Shown in pieces: positions 37,609-48,863 of a stretch of 64,000 nucleotides of DNA. The stretch is from positions 15,547,207-15,611,206 of the forward strand of contig OX459098.1 of NCBI GenBank assembly GCA_949775045.1, written 5' to 3'. The DNA comes from Metridium senile (Eukaryota; Cnidaria; Anthozoa; Actiniaria; Metridiidae). The notes beneath the pieces were generated by a model. It was not told the DNA's origin and ran no database searches. It was given only the letters and a program-made list of their open reading frames with translations. How positions within the stretch are numbered: the stretch's first letter is position 1; each line of letters begins with the position of its first letter. The position numbers and the translations under genes were made by a program.

Positions 37609-40339
37609 ATGGATTCCTTTTCGCTGAAGATACAGCTATTGCTTTTGGTAAGTCAGGAATGATCTGGGATAATTGTAGAACTGAGGCTTGCTCGAATACC
37701 GCAAAATTATTTGCGATATATATTGATATCTTTGTAGAATTCCTGCCTGGAAAAGAACCTGTGTATGGTATCATAAGCTTTTTTAATTTCAAAACGACAA
37801 AAGCTTAAACCTTCAAGACCCGCTATCGAACGTGATGCTTTGCGCGCCGACCTAATTTCGTGTATCACGAAATGATCAAAGTTCATAATGCCTTCTCAAT
37901 CCAAATAATCCTAAGTAATCCTAAGTAATATCTTAAAACATTTCACTGTACTATTTAAAGTTCTCTATGTATTTTGCAACATCTGTGCCGCAATATTTTG
38001 TATATTTTTCGTAAATAGATGTAAATAACAATTTGATGTTTGAATAGATTACAATCAACTCGGCCGCTTCGCAGGCATCTCATTCCGATCCACGGACTAC
38101 TAGCAGTTAAAATATGCCATAGAGTAGCCTGCGTAAACAGACCCTTATTAGGCCTTATTAGCGCTCGAAACGTCTCTCGCGAACAAGACGTTTCGAGCGC
38201 TAATAAGGGTCTGTTTACGCAGGTTAGCCATAGAGCTGCTCAGACGAGACGATAATATACTATTACACGATAGTTTTCTTCTCAGGGATGCATTTAAGGA
38301 CATTCAGAAACACTCAAAAGCTCAAAAGCTCAAAGGTTCGTCGGAAGAGTTCGCTACTTCCATGTATGTTGATATGTGATATTTTTCGTCTCTCCCTACG
38401 GCCATGGACTTTGAACTCACGCGGATTTGGCCAATTAGAGAGCGCCATTTAACAATAACGCTATTTCAAAACAAAAACAAACGGCCGCAAAGCATCAGGG
38501 TCGATAGAGGGCAAAAGCGCAGCTCATCAAAATTATAGTTGGAGTTAATAATAATAATAATTTCGAATATTTATACAGGATGACCCATCAGTGTAAAGAA
38601 ACACTGTTGTCAAAGGGGTCCTGCCTTAGTTAGGCATTCAGATATGTCAGTTTTATATGCTAATATATAACTTTTCTTATTCTTCTAGTGCTTGGTCCTT
38701 GCTGCTGAGAGTATATATCCAGAGGCACAGTCGGTAAGTGTGTATTACATTTCTTTCCCTTCAGTCTTTTACATATACAGTGCAAGATAACATTGACATC
38801 CATGTCGAAGATTCAAAGTTGAAATATTATACCTATATATTCTAATGAGGTCAAGATTATTTGCGTGATCTTCGGGAGGACTGCATATTAAAGGGGGCTT
38901 TCATTTACTAGGGTATGGGGGTGTCAGCAATATTGAGGGGGGTTCACGTTATTTTTGGAAGCTATATAGGGGGGTTGGATACAAATTGTATGCTGTTTAG
39001 AAAAAAACTGACATATAGGCGGGTTATGATATTTTTGCCAACCAGGAAGGTGGAGTTGGGTAATATTTGGAAAAGACAATGCCCCCTCCCCCCAATAAAC
39101 TAAATGAAACCCCCCTTACAGGGTATTAACAGAGAGGTATATGGGCTCAGGGAACATCATTTTGGGGGATGGGGCTCAGGGATCAGAATTATCACCTTTT
39201 TGGGCGCTGAAATCAGAGGGTTTTTTATGGATCAAGGATCAAATTTGCATATGGGATCAGGGATCAGCGTTTATTTGGGCTCAGGGATCAGATTTGCCAG
39301 CCTTTTGGGGAGAAGGATCCGGCAGATTTTTAAAAGGGCTCAAAGATCAGTACTTCCAGCTCTCTTGGCTCAGGAATCAGATTTGCCAACTTTTTTTGGG
39401 ATCAAGGATAAGATTTTCGTAAACCTTGGTATAATTCGGAAACAAGTCCGAGATAATTTCGGTTTAGGGATCATCACGACTAATCGGGCTACCTGTGTCA
39501 TGGAAAGGAGAAAGGGGAGGCACAAATAAAAAACCGCTGATGAAGAAACCCTAACTGGGTCTTAATGATTCCTTATAATAATGATACACGAAAATGCTGT
39601 CCAGTGTTCTAAACAAAGACATTCTTCAATCGATTTTGAAATTTCAATTTGTTTGTATTTTCAGGGTCGCTCCTTCCTAACACCACCCAAACCATTCTTC
39701 CCGAAGTCCTGTCTGGATTATCTACTCAGGGGATCAAAGAGAACTGGTGTTTACAAGATCTACGACACAAACGGCCAGAGTTTTCCAGTCTTCTGTGACA
39801 TGAGGAGTGAGCCAGGAAATGCCTGGACACTGGTCATCTCTTGGAGCACCAAAAACCGTGCGATTGCTCAGTTCAAATCGATTGTTTTTAAAATCAACGC
39901 ACCCGTTAACGAGAACGCACCCAACTGGGACCTGTACCGCCTGACCCTTAACCGTATGCAGTCCATTAAGAGCCAGTCTACTCACTGGAGGTCGACTTGT
40001 AGTTACCCAACCCATGGAGTAGATTATAGAGACTACGTGAGAGCGAACTTCAAAGATTTTGATGTCTTAACTTTCATCGGAGTTGGTGTTTGCAAGAAAG
40101 TCGAGTATGTGAACATCCGAGGCCATATTGGTATCCATACTACAGCTAAATGGTGGCAGGTGGTTAACAGTTATATACCCACTATTGATAGTAGCAGCAG
40201 CGGATGTGGATTTGTACCCGTGGCAGGTGCTGTTTCAAGTGAAGACAACTTTGGCTATACAGTCGCCATCAATCCAAATTTCAGGTGTACTGCTAACGAT
40301 AGTGCAACGACCCAGTGGTGGTTTGGCGGCCATCTTTAA
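37609..40339 (+). CDS. Secreted fibrinogen-related protein, paralogue F (mosaic)
   Basis: Exons 37609-37647, 38689-38733 and 39665-40339, 252 residues. The leader differs from A-D: MDSFSLKIQLLLL plus CLVLAAES, then IYPEAQSGRSFLTPP. The fibrinogen-like entry is SCLDYLLRGSKRTGVYKIYD, FPVFCDMRSE, AWTLV. Up to about 39836 the DNA follows gene G. From CTCTTGGAGCACC on it follows gene A/C, including ISWSTKNRAIAQFKSIVFKI and the A-type 3' UTR. The leader and 5' UTR match G. It lacks the extra cysteine pair (SCPP and TKCG) of A/B and keeps six mature cysteines. The C-terminal variable block is its own (AKWWQVVNSYIPTIDSSSSG). Intact frame, probably functional, extracellular role unknown. Confidence 0.85.
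38125..38226. mobile_element. 102-bp MITE with 9-bp target duplication in intron 1 of gene F
   Basis: Arms TAGCCTGCGTAAACAGACCC and complement, with an inner palindrome GCGCTCGAAACGTCT. Flanked by perfect 9-bp repeats GCCATAGAG (38116-38124 and 38227-38235). Gene G has no counterpart in its much shorter intron 1. Confidence 0.75.
39125..39420. repeat. Degenerate GGGCTCAGGGATCAGA minisatellite in intron 2 of gene F
   Basis: Irregular copies of GGGCTCAGGGATCAGATTT alternating with GGATCAAGGAT. Same family as the well-preserved 78-bp array at the same place in gene G (42590-43030). All frames are partly open by composition only. Confidence 0.7.
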
Positions 40340-42050
40340 AAGAGATCCCCATTCATCGATGCTTATCATCAATAATCATGGCAACTGTAGGTTAAATTAA
40401 AATATATATATATATAAAACACAGTAACCGGTCTAATAAAAAGAAAAAGAAAAACATTAATTGAAACCAGTCTTCCTTGCTGATGTGGATGTAGTCTATG
40501 GCGTGACAGCTACGAGGAAAACTACTTGACTTGTAACTTGGTAACTCTAGGGGAGAAAATTAAATAAAGATAATAGAAATGAATATGGACAGTCTTTAGC
40601 TTTATTGTATCTCTTAATTGATATCTTGTTGTGTAAGAGGAAACGTTTTCAGGATCACAACTGTTTATTTCATTCCCAGGCTCTTCAGTCATGCCCTGAT
40701 TATCTAATTACTGCAATCTACTAAAACAATGAAACATTTACTTCTATTTTGCAAAGAGTTGATTTTTGCCTCCTATGTGCATGAAGACAAATAGATTGAC
40801 CTCAAAATGTCAGTCCAATTGAATGGAATAGTATAATTGATGAAACTGAGCTTAGCACTGAATCCAGAAAAAAACGTTCATACATGTTGTTTGCGTAACC
40901 ACAATTCCTTTCGGTCGTGCAATCACCGTTCTCTGTACGTTCAAGCCGACAACCTTTTTAAACAAATGTGTATTTGACTGTATTTATTTACAGCAACGTT
41001 TTAAAATTTACTGTTAACTATGTACTGCGTTTTACAATACGCTGTAAGCTATGATATATTGAAACTAACAACCTTTTAAAATACGTTGTAAGCTTGATAT
41101 ATTTTGACTAACAACCTTTTAAAATACGCTGTAAGTTTTTGATATCTCAACTTACAGCCTTTTAAAATATGCTGTAAGCTATGATATATTTCAACATACA
41201 ACCTTTTAAAATACGCTGTAAGCTTTGATGTATTTAAAATTAACAATGTTTTAAAATACGCTGTAAGCTATGATATATTTAAACTAACAACCAGGCTAAC
41301 AACCTTTTAAAATACGTTATAAGCTATTATATATTTCAACAACAACCTTTTAAATTATATTTAAAACTAACAACCTTTTAAAATATGCTGTAAGCTATGA
41401 TATATTTCAACAACAACCTTTTAAATTATACTTAAAACTAACAACCTTTTAAAATATGCTGTAAGCTGATAGATAGATTTCAACAAACAACATTTTGAAA
41501 TACCATTGAAAGCTATGAAATATTTCAACAACAACATTTTTAGATAAGAAGTAATAAATGACCTTTGCACGTTTGTGACATACATTTATCCTTTTCATCA
41601 AGATTCAGCACACATACCTACACTCTTGCTAATGCATGCCATACGTCATGCAGCTTTTAATAATTGCCCATGGGAAAATCGTGCAATACTTCAGTAACGT
41701 CTAATATTGTCCCGGGGGATACTCAAATATATTTGCTTTACTCCCTACAGCCACTGAACCCTACATTACGGCTCTACATTTTATACTGCTTGATTTAATA
41801 TCTATACTCTTTATGAATGCCTCTGTATGCGTACGTTTATTTGTACGTTTTTTTAATTGCTAACGTAATTCTGGACCGGAAGGTGTGGGGTGGAGGGGTG
41901 CTAAACATATCAACCGGAAGAGCCGAAACATTATGATGATAAAATCTATAAATAGGTGATTATCTTGGATTATACATGTATAGCTTTCATTTCTATAGAA
42001 TCGTCAGTACAAGCCGAGCGTTCTCCAGAGCTAGTAATATTTGTAAAGCA
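40340..42050. other. Intergenic DNA between genes F and G, with a ~50-bp tandem array
   Basis: After the A/C-type 3' UTR of F comes an array at about 40985-41530: roughly ten imperfect units of AACAACCTTTTAAAATACGC + TGTAAGCTATGATATATTT. The G promoter region follows, with CTATAAATAGG at 41947 and a 5' leader (CGTCAGTACAAGCCGAGCGT) identical to that of F. No other gene seen. Confidence 0.65.
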
Positions 42051-44285
42051 ATGGATTCCTTTTCGCTGAAGATACAGCTATTGCTTTTGGTAAGTCAGGA
42101 ATGATCTGAGATAATTGTAGAACTAAGAATTTCTCGAATACCGCAAAATTGTTTTCGATATATTGATATATTTGTAGAATTCCTGCCTGGAAAAGAACCT
42201 GTGTATGATATCATAAGCTTTTTTTACTTTGAAAATGACAAAGGACCATTTAAGACCATTTAAAAAGCGCAGCTCATTCAAAATTATAGTGGGAGTTAGT
42301 TAGGCATTCAGATATGTCAGTTTTGTATGCTAATATATAACTTTTCTTATTCTTCTAGTGCTTGGTCCTTGCTGCTGAGAGTATATATCCAGAGGCACAG
42401 TCGGTAAGTGTGTTTTATATTTCAGTATTTTACGTACAGTGCAAGGTAACATTGACATCCAGCACGAAGATTCAAAGTTGAAATATTATACCTATTCTAA
42501 TCAGTTCAAGATTTTTTGCTTGATCTTCGGGAGAGCTGTATTATAGGGTAGTAACGAGGTATATGGGCTAAGGGATCAGCATTTGAGGGGGGAGCTCAGG
42601 GATCAGAATTTCCACCTTTTTCCGATCAAGGGTCAGATTTTCATATGGGCTCAGAAATCAGCGTTTTGGAGGGCTCAGGGATCAGAATTTCCAGCTCTTT
42701 GGGATCAAGGGCCAGATTTTCATATGGGCTCAGAATCAGCGTTTTGGGGGGCTCAGGGATCAGAATTTCCAGCTCTGTGGGATCAAGGGCCAGATTTTCA
42801 TATGGGCTCAGAATCAGCGTTTTGGGGGGCTCAGGGATCAGAATTTCCAGCTCTGTGGGATCAAGGGCCAGATTTTCATATGGGCTCAGAATCAGCGTTT
42901 TGGGGGGCTCAGGGATCAAAACTTCCAGCTCTTTTGGGATCAAGGATCAGAATATCATATGGGCTCAGAGATAAGCGTTTTTGGGGGCTCAGGGTTCAGA
43001 ATTTCCAGCTTTTTGGGGATCAAGGATCATATACCTCGTTACTACCCTGGTATAATTCGGAAACAAGTCGGAGATAATTTCCGTTTGGGGGTCATATATA
43101 TTGAGTCCAGGATCGTTTTAGTCCTGTACCCTTTGTTTGGTCACGACTTATTGGGCTACCTGTGCCATGGAAAGGAGAAAGGGGAGGCACAAATAAAAAA
43201 CCGCTAATGAAGAAAACCTAACTGGGTCTTAATAATTCCTTATAATAATGATACACAAAGATGCATGTCCAATGTTCTCAACAAAGACATTCTACAATCA
43301 TGTTCAAAATACCTTGGGACATTATCTGGTTTTAACATGAAAAATATTTCAACATCATTTTTCCGTTTCCCCCCTCTCCCCCGTTTCAATGTTGAATTGT
43401 GGGAATGTGAAACGGTTGTCATTTGAAAGACCAATCAAAATTGCTGAGGGGGGAGGGGGTTTGCACATCAAATTGATAGATTTTTGCATATATTTTTAAA
43501 CGCAAACAAAAACGCCCATGAAAAAGTGGCAATGTCCCAACAATTTCGCACATGATTGTAGCTTCAATCGCGGTTTTTAAATTTCAATTTGTTTGTAATT
43601 TAAGGGTCGCTCCTTCCTAACACCGCCCAAGCCATTCTTCCCGAAGTCCTGCCTGGATTATCTACTGAGGGGATCAAAGAGAACTGGTGTTTACAAGATC
43701 TACGACACAAACGGCCAAAGTTTTCCAGTTTTCTGTGACATGAGGAGTGAGCCAGGAAATGCCTGGACACTGGTCATGTCTGGGAGCACCGAAAACCGTG
43801 GCCTTCCTCAGTTCAGAGCAACCAGTCTTAGTGACAATGCCCCTGTTAACGAGAACGCACCAAACTGGGACCTGTACCGCCTGACCCTTAACCGTATGCA
43901 GTCCATTAAGAGCCAGTCTACCCACTGGAGGTCGACTTGTAGTTACCCAACCCATGGAGTGGATTACAGAGACTACGTGAGAGGGAACTTCAAAGATTTT
44001 GATGTCTTAACTTTCATAGGAGCTGGAGTGTGCAAGAAAGTCGAGTATGTGAACATCAGAGGCCACATTGGTATCCATACTACAGTACCATGGTGGCAGA
44101 AGACCGGACATTGGACACTGCACACTGACAGTAGTCTCCATAACTCTTGTGCAGCCAAAAAAGCAGTGTCGGGTGCTGTATCCAGTGAAGACAACTTTGG
44201 TCACTATGTCACCATCAATCCTAACTTCAGGTGTACCGCCAACAGTACTGCAACAACACAATGGTGGTTTGGCGGCCATCTTTGA
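42051..44285 (+). CDS. Secreted fibrinogen-related protein, paralogue G
   Basis: Exons 42051-42089, 42359-42403 and 43605-44285, 254 residues. The leader MDSFSLKIQLLLL plus CLVLAAES is identical to F. After AWTLV the first variable block is MSGSTENRGLPQFRATSLSD, quite unlike the ISWSTKNRAIAQFK version of A/C/F. The centre (NWDLYRLTLNRMQSIKSQST, VDYRDYVRGNFKDFD, CKKVEYVNIRGHIG) is nearly identical at DNA level to the other genes. The second variable block is VPWWQKTGHWTLHTDSSLHN, followed by CAAKKAVSGAVSSEDNFG. It ends WWFGGHL TGA with AATAAA immediately after the stop. It has six cysteines. Intron 2 contains a 78-bp minisatellite. Intact and presumably functional; role unknown. Confidence 0.85.
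42544..43048. repeat. 78-bp minisatellite enclosed by inverted termini, intron 2 of gene G
   Basis: About four to five copies of a 78-bp unit (GGCTCAGGGATCAGAATTTC ... TCAGCGTTTTGGGG), bounded by AGGGTAGTAACGAGGTATAT on the left and its exact complement ATATACCTCGTTACTACCCT on the right. The unit length is a multiple of three, so several frames stay open by chance. Confidence 0.8.
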
Positions 44286-45408
44286 ATAAAACTCAAACAA
44301 AAACATTAAAACTTTTTTAAGTTTTTAAAATATGTTTTAGCTCACAGCTGTAAACTTTGATGTATCATTAATTGTGAATTTAATGAATTAATAGAAAATT
44401 GCATTTTAATGTTAAAATAAAAGTCTTTAACTTCATTTGTCGACAGACGAAATTGCTGATTATGTAAGTGCGCGCTCATGTACGATTGAAATTTATGTGC
44501 TATTTTTATGATTAACTTCTGCAGTTTTGCATGCTATAGGCTTTTTACACATCCGTTCCATGTCTTCCATAGCCGGCCTTCCATCAGCTAAGTTGTTCTA
44601 GCATGCAATATATTAGGTGTTTTTCAGTAAATAGAAAAGAAAAACAACAACAAGCGTGCCAAATGAAGCAAACAAACAAACAAAAAATACATTTACATGT
44701 AAATTTCCCTTTTTGAATTTATCATTTCAGTTTTGTTTGTTTGTTTGTTTGTTGTTTTTTTGCTTTGAGCTAATTTTAGTTTAGATTAATTGCTTTATTA
44801 ATATAAAGCCGGTAAAGAAAACTAATGCAATATACCGTAGTTTCGTTTTCTTTCAAGCCATAGCCAATAAAACAATACAATAAAGATTTTAATTATACAA
44901 ATAACAGTGGTTGACAGCGGATTTCTGCCACTGAGAAATATCGTATTTGAACACATGTAAAAATACGATCATTTTACATGTGAAAATATCATTTTTTTTT
45001 TTTTTTTCATATAAAAATAATTTGTTTTGTAATAAGGAGAATACCAGAAGTCCATAACTGAGAATACTGAATACATGGACGATTGTAGATATTTAATTTT
45101 AAAGAATTGACCCACCGGTTGTCCTCCACAGAAAACATGGCTGACCTGACCCACTATAAAATCAACCAATAATTCCCTAAAAATGCTTATCTCTCCTTTG
45201 GAACTCTTATATATCATTTTCATTTACTTGTGAAAGTACTTTGTATTATCATAGCACTAAGTACCTGCTAAAATTCAACTATAAATCGTATTTACAGCGT
45301 ATCAGCAAACAAACAAAGAACCCGCGCGAGCAGCAGAAAAAATTTACATCTAGCTTCTAGCTTGGCGCCAAATACCACAATCCTTTGCGCACCCTAATCT
45401 TGTCCAAC
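44286..45408. other. Intergenic DNA and ZCCHC8 promoter region
   Basis: No gene. 44875-45010 is a relative of 28730-28860 (ATAACAGTGGTTKACAG ... CACATGTAAAAATACGAT ... TTTTACATGTGAAAATATCA), a dispersed repeat. 45300-45408 becomes GC-richer and holds CCACAATCCTTTGCGC about 30 bp before the ZCCHC8 start codon; see the separate promoter note. Confidence 0.55.
45374..45390 (+). promoter_or_regulatory. CCACAATCCTTTGCGC element upstream of ZCCHC8
   Basis: The block ACCACAATCCTTTGCGC ends 19 bp before ATGGCGGACG. A close match, ACCATAATCCTTTGCGC, precedes the gene start near 63930. Two unrelated genes sharing this block near the start suggest a core-promoter or YY1/ZNF143-like site; CATGGCGG at the start codon itself also matches a YY1-type motif. 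Confidence 0.4.
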
Positions 45409-48400
45409 ATGGCGGACGAGATGGATTTCGATGAAGACCAACTTTTCTCGGAATTCGATGCTGTTGGCCAAAAAACTACAGACTTTTCGTCGTATCACGA
45501 GCAAAAAAGCGAACTTTCCCCTTCGATGGACTTAAATGCTTTAGTAGAAGAGAACAGTCGACTTAAATCGTTGCTGAAAAGGTTGTTAGTTCCAGATAGT
45601 TGTAAGCATGTGAGCACCAACGAAAAACCTATCTTCCATGCTGTGTTTTTCAACAATAAAGTCTCCACTGAAGGTCGACAGAAGTTAGAATTCTTCCTTC
45701 AGTCTTTGTCTGCAGTAACTACCGAGTCGGCTAACGGGAATGACTCGTCGTCCGAAGAATCGTACTCGTTTTCGAGTTTACAACCATCATTGTCAATGTT
45801 GAATGAAGTTATGCAGTGCACTGAAAGTGGAACTTCAAGTCAAGATTCTGACGAAACATCAAGCGAAAGTCATTATGCAGTGCTCAATTGTGCTCAGTAT
45901 TTTGAATTCTACTGTGTAGACGCTTGTGGGCTTCCAATAGCCAACTATACGTCTGGTTGTAACGAAGGATGGGAGATTCCCTTGTATGATCAAGTGTTCT
46001 TTACTGCTGTTCCTTGTGACAGTAGTTCTTCTAAAGTCAAAGTTAAGCGTAAAAAGGTGTGCTTTAACTGTAGTAGTGTTGGACATAACCTCAGTGACTG
46101 TCCAGAGCCACACAACCATGCAAGAATCGACTCCATGAGGCAGCAGTTCATCAAGAAGTTCTCATCTCCGTTCACAAAGGAGAAACGATACCACATTGAC
46201 GAGGAAAGATTTGGAGCTTTTAAGCCTGGTGTGATAAGCGCAAATCTACGAGAAGCATTAGGTATTAGAGCCGATGAGCTACCCACTTATATTTACAAAA
46301 TGCGTCAACTAGGGTACCCCCCTGGGTATCTGCCAGGTGCGAGTAATTCAACACTGCTACTGTATAATGCTGATGGAAATGTTGAAGACTATGTCATGGA
46401 GGATTTGGAAGAAGATGGTGATGAAAGGCAAAATGCCTTTATTGAATATCCAGGATTTAATTGCCCTATACCAAAAGGTAATACATGTAGTCAAATTAGA
46501 TGTTTCAGGTGTATTTACCTCAGGTTTTTGGCTTTCTGTAAAATCAGACATTCCAAAGGCTAGTTGTGAAATAAATATTTAGCTGTTGCTAGTTATTCAG
46601 CACCGTTTATGTTTTTGATTGACACCAGATGGCAGCCAAAAACATAATTCACAACCAACTGTTGGAATGTTTGAGTTCACAGAAAGTCAAAAACCATGGT
46701 AACCATGATAATGATGACAAAACCTATGTTAAGATATGTTAAGATAAAATCAACATATGAGCAGAGTAATGATAATGATAATGCATTTATATAGCCCACT
46801 TTCTATGTGTATATATTCAAATGCGCTTTACACATTATAGTAAGCTGTTAGTAATTAGTATATATTAGTGTAAGTGTAGGCCTTTCACTGAGGGTGGTCA
46901 TGACCTGTGTCCTCAGTCGTTCTTTTACGTCCTCCCGATTAATGGTTAGTGTGTGAGTGGTGAGACGGGACCTCAGATTTAACGTCCTTATCCGAGAGGA
47001 CGCGAAGCATAACAATTATAAACGGAAATAAATACAAAGTTATAACATTCTCCTCAATTATTTTACGACCCTGAGTGATGGTCCGGCTAGGGTTTGAACC
47101 CCCCACCTCCCGGTTAACAGGCAGTGCTCTCCCGACTGAGCTAACCCGTTAATCGGTTATGCAGAGTCATGTATTGTAAATATAAAATGTAGTGGTAGTG
47201 AGTGTGAGTGAACCTCACGGAAGAGCCACGACAGGGAGTGATGGTTATTAAATATTTTTATTTATTTATTGTATATTTATTATATTCAATGATTGTATAT
47301 TTATAATTTCACTCTCTCAGTGCCTCGTCTTCTCGGATAAGGACGTAAAGCCAGAGGTCCCATCTGCCTTCACTCTAATTCCTATATAAGGTGGACATTG
47401 TGCCATTCGAAAGGAGCAGGGGATTGTCTCCCATCAAAACAGTCAGGTCTCAGCATACTACAGGGTCCACAAAAGTGGCATAAAAGCTGTTGTGGTGTCT
47501 CTGCCTTCGTATGAAAGAAGAGCTTATAGATAAATAAAATGATGTTTATTGTTTTGATTTTGTAGATGTAAAAGACAGAAGCCGTGAGTTTGGTTTTCCT
47601 CCAATGTCCCCACATCAAAGTATTCATGAGATGAATAGGGTGTATCAACATATCACAGGGCAGAGAGCTAACAACAAAGCTGCAAAAAACGTAAACAAAC
47701 GATCATGGTCTGAGACAAAGGACAATAATGTTGATATGGATCTTGATGAAGAAGGTACATATATTTCATTGAACATATTTCTGTTTGATTGATGATTTGA
47801 CTTATACATGCCCAGAGAAGATAAAAACAAAATAATAACAAAAAAATGAAAACAAAAAAACATGAATGAAGGCAAATTAAAACAGGAAATTTCTTCCAAA
47901 GATTTGTCAATAGACCACTTTACCTCGGTATGCAAATTGCCCATTTCAGACTACGTGTCATTCCCTTGAGAATTGTTATTTTATGATGAACGTGTTATAT
48001 CATTTACACATGAAAGAATCAACTCCCAAGGGTAGCATCACATGATCTGAAATGGGACAACAAACAAGGAAGGTAAAGAGATCTATTAGAAATTTCTAAT
48101 TTTTGAATTTGTAATTATTGTTATGTCAGAGTAGAGAATAAATAATTATTAAAAAAATAAATCAAAACATATATAATCTTTTTCAGAGCAAGGACCATCT
48201 GGTGGTATTGTAGCCAATGATGCTATTCAAGGCAGGAAAAGAAGAAAACATGAAGAATCTGATACAACTACTGATGAGGGAGGCTACTCACCAACCCACC
48301 CTACCATTCGTTACGGCAAGAAAGAAAAACACCTACTAGAGAAAATCCACCAGACTTCTACCACTAAATCCTACAATCCTTCATCTAGTAAGGAAGGCCA

Positions 48401-48863
48401 ATCACCAATACCATTTGACCTAACAGAGAAAAACATGGAAGCTGATTCAGATATCAAACCATCAATGAAGAAACTGCCCATTGAGAGAACAAGTCTTGAG
48501 GATGGGGAAATTCTCTCTGATGACGAGAATATTGAAGACTTGAAGGAGGATTCAGAAGAGTCAGATGCTAAGGAAACTAAAGTTAACCAAGGTTGGTGGT
48601 TAGATGTTCCTCTTAGTGCTACAAACGTCAAGAATAAATCCATCTCTCCCCCACCCATTCCTACAGTCAAGTTGCCGATGGATTTATTAACCCGGTTTTA
48701 CACCAGTAGTACGGTTCTTCAGAAGGTTAGTTTTGAGGACAGGATTATGTGGTTAGATCCAATTTATGGAAATATCCAAGTATCCACAGGGCGCTATGAT
48801 AGACTGAAAGAAATCTTGCAGCAAAACAAACTCATGAAAAAGGGAAGAAAGAAAAAGAAGTGA
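45409..48863 (+). CDS. ZCCHC8: Zinc finger CCHC domain-containing protein 8
   Basis: Coding exons 45409-46477, 47566-47754 and from about 48188 to 48863 (the exact base of the last acceptor is uncertain by 1-2). About 644 residues. The start is chosen at MADEMDFDEDQLF, the usual opening of this family, rather than the upstream in-frame ATG. It has a short coiled coil (LNALVEENSRLKSLLKRL). A CCHC knuckle CFNCSSVGHNLSDC lies at residues 218-231. The PSP proline-rich domain (about 255-310) contains FKPGVISANLREALGI and LGYPPGYL. Then come an acidic, Ser-rich linker and a C-terminal conserved piece (MDLLTRFYTSSTVLQKVSFE ... Lys-rich end). In animals ZCCHC8 is the scaffold of the nuclear exosome targeting (NEXT) complex with MTR4 and RBM7. 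Introns hold a SINE and a MITE. Confidence 0.9.
46766..47155 (-). mobile_element. tRNA-derived SINE in ZCCHC8 intron 1
   Basis: On the - strand the head is tRNA-like: GGGTTAGCTCAGTCGGGAGA (A box), CTGTTAACC in the anticodon position (GTT, Asn-like), and GGTTCAAACCC (B box), about 47085-47152. The core follows, with GGATAAGGACGTTAAATC, TGAGGTCCCGT and GAGGACGTAAAAGAAC. The tail ends AAAGTGGGCTATATAAATGC and (ATTATC)n. Head, core and tail together define a SINE. The core resembles the deeply conserved animal SINE domain called Nin-DC, as far as I recall. Confidence 0.7.
47330..47535 (+). repeat. Dispersed repeat, copy 2 of 12825-13010
   Basis: Begins TCGGATAAGGACGTAAAGCC and AGAGGTCCCATCTG, then CTTCACTCTAATTCCTATAT, TCAGGTCTCAG and TGCCTTCGTATGAAAG. 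Lies in ZCCHC8 intron 1, ending 30 bp before the acceptor. Shares its GGATAAGGACG...GAGGTCCC start with the neighbouring SINE core. Confidence 0.65.
47911..48085. mobile_element. MITE, TAGACC-CTTTACCT termini (copy 2), ZCCHC8 intron 2
   Basis: Same interior as 10307-10483 (GCAAATTGCCCATTTCAGAC, GTTATATCATTTACA, TCAACTCCCAAGGGTAGCAT). Ends TAGACCACTTTACCT and AGGTAAAGAGATCTA. Confidence 0.7.

Noticed and set aside
39104..39529. Gly/Ser-rich frames at 39104-39529 and 42583-43207
   Set aside because: Translations of the GGGCTCAGGGATCAGA minisatellite (78-bp unit divisible by three) inside introns of genes F and G. No start context and no family resemblance.
39734..40015. Minus-strand frame MGWVTTSRPPV... 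conserved in several fibrinogen-related genes
   Set aside because: Antisense shadow of the conserved exon; its conservation is explained by the + strand coding sequence.
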